This document shows, one piece after another, positions 58,514 through 64,000 of a stretch of DNA of 64,000 bases. The position numbers and the translations under genes were made by a program. The stretch spans positions 34,355,375-34,419,374 of the forward strand of contig NC_092497.1 in NCBI RefSeq assembly GCF_047495875.1, given 5' to 3'. Numbering within the stretch: position 1 is the stretch's first letter; each line of letters opens with the position of its first letter. This DNA comes from Pithys albifrons albifrons (Eukaryota; Chordata; Aves; Passeriformes; Thamnophilidae). A model generated the notes under the pieces. The model did not search any database. It saw nothing but the letters and a program-made list of their open reading frames with translations, and was not told the origin of the DNA.

Positions 58514-58604
58514 TTTTTTTGTTTCTTTTTTGGTTTTGTTTTGTGTGTGTGTGTGTGTTTTGTTTGGTTGTTTTGTTTCGTTTTGTTTGTTTCTTTTACT
58601 ACAG
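58514..58604 (+). promoter_or_regulatory. TRPM3: Unusual 3' splice-site region: adenine-free GT/T tract with (GT)8
   Basis: From 58514 to 58597 there is no adenine. The tract is made of T runs, TTTG units and a (GT)8 repeat at 58543-58558, then ttttactacag at the exon border. Adenine 58513 is therefore the nearest possible standard branch point, 92 bases from the exon, except for A98 and A101 of the terminal tactacag, which are too close. UG repeats are binding sites for TDP-43-type proteins, and T-rich tracts bind PTB and U2AF2. Confidence 0.7.
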
Positions 58605-58779
58605 GAATTGGTCAAGGGGTGCCAGTGGTGGCCCTTATTGTGGAAGGAGGTCCCAACGTTATCTCCATTGTTCTTGAGTACCTGCGGGACACTCCCCCTG
58701 TTCCTGTTGTGATATGTGATGGCAGTGGTCGGGCATCCGATATCCTTGCTTTTGGTCACAAATACTCTGAAGAAGGAGG
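58605..58779 (+). CDS. TRPM3: TRPM3 exon F (175 nt)
   Basis: Completes the Arg codon and encodes [40 protein letters not shown] and [17 protein letters not shown] plus two bases of Gly. EGGPNV and CDGSGRASD are signature loops of the TRPM N-terminal SLOG/LSDAT fold. The donor is GG|gtaagt, phase 2. The next exon should continue with the L-I-N-E-S region and was not found before the window ends, so it lies beyond 64000. Confidence 0.98.
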
Positions 58780-59209
58780 GTAAGTCACTTCCTAATGTAT
58801 GTTCTTTCTGTATCCACAGGTTCATTTTGGTGGTAAGATAGAGCCCAGGAAATTAGTAATAATATAGTGCAAAAGAAACAGCTACCTCACACAGCTGTTT
58901 CCCTCATTGATATGGGTTACATATTGAAGGTATTCAGAACAAAACAAAACAAAACAAATTAGGGACTTAAAGCACCACCAAGGAAAATCTATAGAATAAA
59001 ATGATTATAAACTGTATCATATAGTTACTTGCCATGACTTCTAGCACATAGACAAGTACCATGGATAGTATCTTGCATTTGCAGGTCAAAGGATTCTGTC
59101 AAAGGGCACAGGGATTTAATTTCACCAACTTAGAGATGCAATGTCATTATAATACAATATACTGCTATCTTCAGCTTTTGTTTAGCTCTGATTGTTCATA
59201 TAAGATAGT

Positions 59210-60540
59210 TTTTATTTGTCTTGCCTATTGAGCATGATTCTGCACACCTGTCTATATTCACACATGACTACTTGTCTGCTCGTCTGCTTGTCTGTATTTT
59301 GCCCAGTTCCACCTTTCTTTGCAGACTCTCAGTTGGTTCATCATCCATCCAAGGGCAGAGGTCCGTGCACTCCCAGTGTTCTCACATAAAGGGCAACTCC
59401 AACTCATCTTCCCAACTTGTCTTTCCTAAGGGCTTCTATCCTTCCAACACCTCCAGTCGTGGGATCCATCCCACCATGTCTGTGTGATCCCAAAAATGTT
59501 GTAGCCCAGCAAACTCACATAGATCTAGCTCATTATGTTTATTCCCCTTGCTGTTCACTTTAGTATATATGGACACTTTGGAGAGGCACCCCAGCACACT
59601 GTTCTCCCAGTAAAGTTCTTGGAATTACTCCATAATGATGCCCTGTAGGCACTTCGTTGCTTACCTAAAGATGATTTATGTGAACCTGCTTAAGTTCTAT
59701 TTTGCTGATTTTATGATCTCTTCCCATCACATCAGTCCAGGCTCATCAACCCTGTACATCATCCTCCAACAGAGTTGCTGAGGAATCTCTGTCTCTACCC
59801 CAGGATTCCTGCTTTAATTCCTTCCTTACCAGGTCAGTCATTTTAGCAAAGGTATCTTTACCCTGATTAGTGAGGTTGTTCTCATCTTTCACAATCAATC
59901 ACCGCTCTGTAGACAGGTCCCATGGTCACAGAACCCTGTCACTAACACCAGCTTTACAGCCAGCCTATATTATCAGTGTAATCCTCTTTATATCCTTTCC
60001 TTTGATGAGCAAGACTGAGAACACCACCCGTGCCCTTCACTACTGCTCCCAGACTCCTCTGTTCTCCCTTACAGTATCACTGGTGACCAGGAGGAGAACA
60101 GGAGTCAGACTGTCAATCAGACAAGATTTGGCAGTCCCTCCAACAGGCAACTAGCCTCTCTAGTTGATAGGTCAGGTCAACAGATGAGTGCTTCTGTCCC
60201 CTGCAGCTAGGAGATGCCCACTATAATCTGTGAGTGATTCTTCCTGATGATCTTGCATGGGTCTTGTTCATATGTTTCCTCTTCAACTTGTTTTGTAGTT
60301 GTAAACCGATAAAGTGGGGCAGGGGCCTTACTCTTGGTGTCAGCAGTCACCAGCTTTCATCCTTTGCCTTATACAGAGGTTGCACTTACCTAGGTACTAA
60401 GTGTGGACACTGCCAGCATCTGTGTTGCAGTTGTAGTCCAGGGCTCTCCAAGCTATTACATCTCAGAGAAGATCCTATACATTTCTTTTTCATCTTGTCT
60501 GATGTTGTGTAGCCTCCTCACTTCTTTCCATAACTCCTGC
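59210..60540 (-). mobile_element. Ancient CR1 LINE, ORF1 region, heavily decayed
   Basis: On the minus strand the order of recognisable CR1 ORF1 pieces is: ATAGTGGGCATCTCC and GGGGACAGAAGCACTCAT, then CCTATCAACTAGAGAGG, TAGTGAAGGGCAC, AAAGGATATAAAGAGGATTA, TGACCATGGGACCTGTC, and AGGGTAAAGATACCTTTGC with GACCTGGTAAGGAAGG. These follow the esterase-like ORF1 of CR1. No frame remains open, and multiple indels show great age. Boundaries are approximate. Confidence 0.65.
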
Positions 60541-60919
60541 GCTTGTACAGCTCCTCCAAGACAACTGACCTAAAGGAAAGAAGACCATCTCTCCTGGCAT
60601 AGTTTTCAACAAATACCTGCATCTATTTTATATTCAGATTCGTGCACATTCCAGTGCTGCATCTAGGATACATATGAATGTTTCACTGAATCTTTGAGAA
60701 GCCAATTCTCTGTTTTCAATCACTTCACTAATAACAGGTTTCATATAACCTTGCTGAAATATGTTTTATCCATTTATTTGCTATGTATGCATACAGTTTG
60801 CATATACCTTGTCTGAGTTCTGTTGCAATTAAGCAAAAAAAATACAGTAAGAAGAGAATGAATAAATTTATTTCAATATATAAAACGGACTTATAAAGAA
60901 GATAGAGATTTTTCCCGGA

Positions 60920-61208
60920 TCTGCGGTGATAGGACAAACAGCAGTGGTTTCAAACTGAAATAGAACAGCTTTAGATTGGGCGCAAGGAAGATACTCTTTA
61001 CCGTGACGATGGTGAGGCACAGAAACAAGTTGCCCGGAGAAGCTATGGATGCCTTATCACTGGATATGCCTGTCTGGGCTGCACAGGGCTTTGAGCAACC
61101 TGATCTAGTGAAACCCCCCTGACCATGGCAGGGGGGTTGGAATTAGGTGGTCTTTAAAGGTCCCTTCCAACCCAAACCATTTCATGATTCTATGATTTTA
61201 TGGTTCTA
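60920..61208 (+). mobile_element. CR1 LINE 3' end
   Basis: The sequence runs GGTGATAGGACAAACAG, TTAGATTGGGCGCAAGG, GTTGCCCGGAGAAGCTATGG, TTTGAGCAACCTGATCTAGT, GGTCTTTAAAGGTCCCTTCC, AACCCAAACCATTTCATG and ends ATTCTATGATTTTATGG, the standard CR1 3' terminus in + orientation. It is truncated at its 5' side. Confidence 0.9.
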
Positions 61209-64000
61209 TTTTATCACAAACTCCTACCTTTAAGAAAGGCAAGTGATAGTGTCAATGGAGCCAGAACAATTTCTTACTTCAAAAATGCTCAAATCTGGCT
61301 TTGTGAAAGGTATTCTTGTCCCTTACTATGGGTCTTCTTTTCTGTGGGGGTCCCATTTCAGGTGGTTCCAGCAACATTATCAAACAGTGAAACTATTTGG
61401 GCTTTTTCTGGTCACCTTGCCCTAAAAAGAATGCACAAGCTGTGAAATTTGTTAAGCCAGCTAGTGGGAATTGCTGTTTGTTCACCCTGCTTCAGTAAAT
61501 ATCAGTCTACCACGAAATGACCCAGAAGTGAAACACCAATATTATTTATGTAATAAAAATATTTTATCCAAATACATTAGACTTCATGTACAAATTGAAT
61601 TATTTTCTCCCCCTGTAAGCTATGTTTGAATAGTGTTTAGCAATATGAGAATGCCAAATAATTGCCAATGTTAACTGAGTTCAGCTACTAGCTTTTTCTT
61701 GTGGATGGAATCTAAGTAGATTATACAAAACTGTGTCTATTAAACTCTAAATCAAGGTAATACATCCAAATTGCATGCAGAGTTTAATTCTACAGTACAC
61801 AGTGCAATCAGACTACAAAGTCAAAAACTATTTTAATTCTGGCTGCTGGCCAGAATAAGGATCTTCTCTGAGACACAGTGTATCTTCCAACTGCTGTGCA
61901 CTGGGTGTCTGATTTAGATTGTTAGAACTTATGTCATTAATGGCAGAAACAAACTCACTTGTATATTGATATTATCATGCTGGTTTTGCAGTGTCTTAAA
62001 TTCTTATTGCAGCCCAACAAAGATTCATTTTCTATGTATCAGAATGTATGCATATGTATACTAAACACTCCTGTGAGTACTGTGAGCTTTAAAGTTTATT
62101 TGAAAATTTGTTTCCAGGGGAAAATAACTGTTTGGAAGTGAAGGAGGGCAAATATTTCTCTCTGCTTGAGTTTTGATCAGTTTGGTGCCAATCTATCCTT
62201 TTAGAGAAATCCTTCAGAGTGTTGGACAATTTTGTATCTGCTCAACAGCCCTTTTGGTACTCGATTTCAAAGAATTGTGATGTGTCTGCCTTCCCTCCTC
62301 ATTATTTATTCTTCCTAAAACATTTCACATAGCATAAAAACAAATTATTCAAATGATTTCTTATATTAATCAAGGTGCAGTATCTTTAATTTCAATGCCT
62401 GGGCATCCTTGAAAAGGCAGGAGACAAGCTTGAATCTGCCTTATTTTAAGGCCTGATTGTAGGCTTTCCTCATGATAAGGCAAACATTTCACTTGCCTAG
62501 GGAGCTCTTTAGATACACATTCCAACTGTGAACATGACTTCGCTGGTCTGCAGTGGAATGAGGCTGTCAGCACAACAGAGAGCTGTGCCTGCATTGTCTG
62601 GCAGGAGATGTTGCCTGCAACAATGTGATGTACCACAAGCAAGTCAGAAGGAATGGTGAGGCACACCTTGAAGTAAAGATGTCTTTGGGAGTAAATCAGT
62701 TTTGAGGTCTTATTATCTCACCTCTCTCCTTGAAGTTCCAGGGGCAGGCAAGGCACATATGCAGTTTCCCACTGAGTTTTCGGCATTCTGCATGTCAGGC
62801 ATGCAGAGCTATCACCAATGGGGATTTCTTAAGTTTATTAGAACATTAATATCAGGGACTACATATCGTCTTGGTCTGAAAAGTCTTGAATATAGTGTTA
62901 AGAATGCACTAGGTGGCTACATTTCACTACAAGCAAGTAAAATTCTCAGTAGTAAGCTGAGTCTCAGTACCCTTTACATTTTAATGATAAACGAGCTATG
63001 TACATGAGATAAAGTAAATGAGAAGGTGACTTAAATGCAACCTTCCTCATGTGGTGAATTTGAAGAATTATTTGGCTGCTTATCACTATTGGCCTGGATT
63101 TAAAAGTCTTTCCTGACTTTGAAGCACTTATTTTCTCTTTTACTTGAAACTATGATGAAGAACATTAAAGAGTAAGAATGTAAGATCATAAACACACAAC
63201 TTTAGTCCCTGCTAAGCCCTAATTGAATATCTTAGTTGATCGCAACTCTCCTCCACCTAAAGCTGAAGTATTTTGGACAGTACAGGATGCATTCTCATTT
63301 CATTCTCTTGCATAAAAGGACAAGCTGGAAGTAAAATAACTGCAAGGTGCAACTATTTATAGCAACATTCTGTAGGTTTTAATCTTCAGAGAGGTTTTCC
63401 ATCACGTTTACTTCTGCAAGCATGATACCCTTAGATCAATTCAATGTCATAAAAATATCCTTTTTACCTAATGTTCACAAGGAACACAAAACATTCTCTG
63501 TGCTTTAAGTGAGTACCTTCCTATGAGAAGTGTTAAAGACTGCCTTTGGACTGATCTTTCTCTGCATCCACTGTGACACAGTTTTTAGGCTTCAAAACTG
63601 AAGAATATTATTTAAATCTCTTTTTTAAATAGGAACAATACAGGGATTTTTCACTTTCAGCAAAAGGGATCACAATGTAAGTATGATATGAGTCTTCTGT
63701 ATCCCTTGTGGTGTCTACCACATCATGGGGGCTCATGGATTCAGTCACATCCAAATTAATTTCTAGGATTATTTTCACATTGCATATATTTCTATAATTA
63801 CCTTCTCTTGTAACAAAGGACTTTTCAAATCAAAACCTGGACAGAAGAAGGTCAATTTTTTGACCTTGGGAGAGTCAATACAGTCACCTCTCCTTTGGTG
63901 AAGGGGAACCATTCAATAAATATAGTCAGGGAAAAATAGTGTAGAACAACTACCAGTGAAGAACTGTAGTGTATCTGATTCCTCATAAAAGCACACAGAA

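Larger units (their letters stand above)
58780..64000 (+). other. TRPM3: TRPM3 intron downstream of exon F (incomplete)
   Basis: Contains a degraded CR1 ORF1 region (about 59210-60540) and a CR1 3' end (60920-61208). The remaining 61210-64000 is AT-rich with no recognisable exon, RNA gene or repeat. The acceptor lies outside the window. Confidence 0.85.

Noticed and set aside
58420..58825. Several frames of 76-127 codons over exon F on both strands
   Set aside because: They read through intron, splice site and GT repeat; only 58605-58779 is exon.

Overview
The window looks like vertebrate, and specifically avian, nuclear DNA. It is AT-rich and almost entirely intronic. It carries several CR1 LINE copies with the typical bird 3' end (ATTCTATG-type repeats), bird-type solo LTRs, and an endogenous retroviral gag. 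The only protein-coding gene I can support is TRPM3, a TRP-melastatin cation channel, on the + strand. Six internal exons are present (22975-23054, 23702-23906, 34794-35007, 37816-37940, 44245-44416, 58605-58779). They total 971 coding bases with GT..AG borders and mutually consistent phases, and they encode part of the cytosolic N-terminal TRPM homology region. Neither the start nor the end of the gene is in the window. TRPM3 is Z-linked in chicken, so this is probably a Z-chromosome segment; that is inference from synteny.

Layout. 1-22974: upstream intron or 5' flank, with simple repeats only. 22975-23906: two exons. 23907-34793: a large intron holding an antisense, 5'-truncated endogenous retroelement (24802 to about 28460; 219-bp 3' LTR, polypurine tract, 414-residue gag ORF, broken GC-rich proline-rich upstream gag, no pro/pol/env seen) and a sense-oriented solo LTR (31858-32453) with a perfect 5-bp target duplication. 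34794-37940: two exons around a CR1 fragment. 37941-44244: an intron with a SINE-like element (about 38331-38668, minus strand) that joins a tRNA-Gln-like head to a 5S rRNA-like body, an old CR1 tail and a G-quadruplex motif. 44245-44416: exon. 44417-58604: the intron that hosts miR-204 (47284-47388, sense), a second solo LTR with target duplication (56833-57421) and a CR1 3' end (57484-57985). 58605-58779: exon. 58780-64000: intron with a degraded CR1 ORF1 region and a CR1 3' end.

How it fits together. TRPM3 and miR-204 form a conserved host-gene/intronic-microRNA pair: same strand, same primary transcript. The mature miR-204-5p arm appears unchanged. Everything else is transposon-derived or low-complexity DNA inside introns. 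The least ordinary items are the tRNA/5S composite SINE, the gag-only antisense retroelement, and an 84-base adenine-free stretch before the last exon that forces a distant branch point. I found no complete new biological system. The bulk of the intronic sequence shows nothing I can name.
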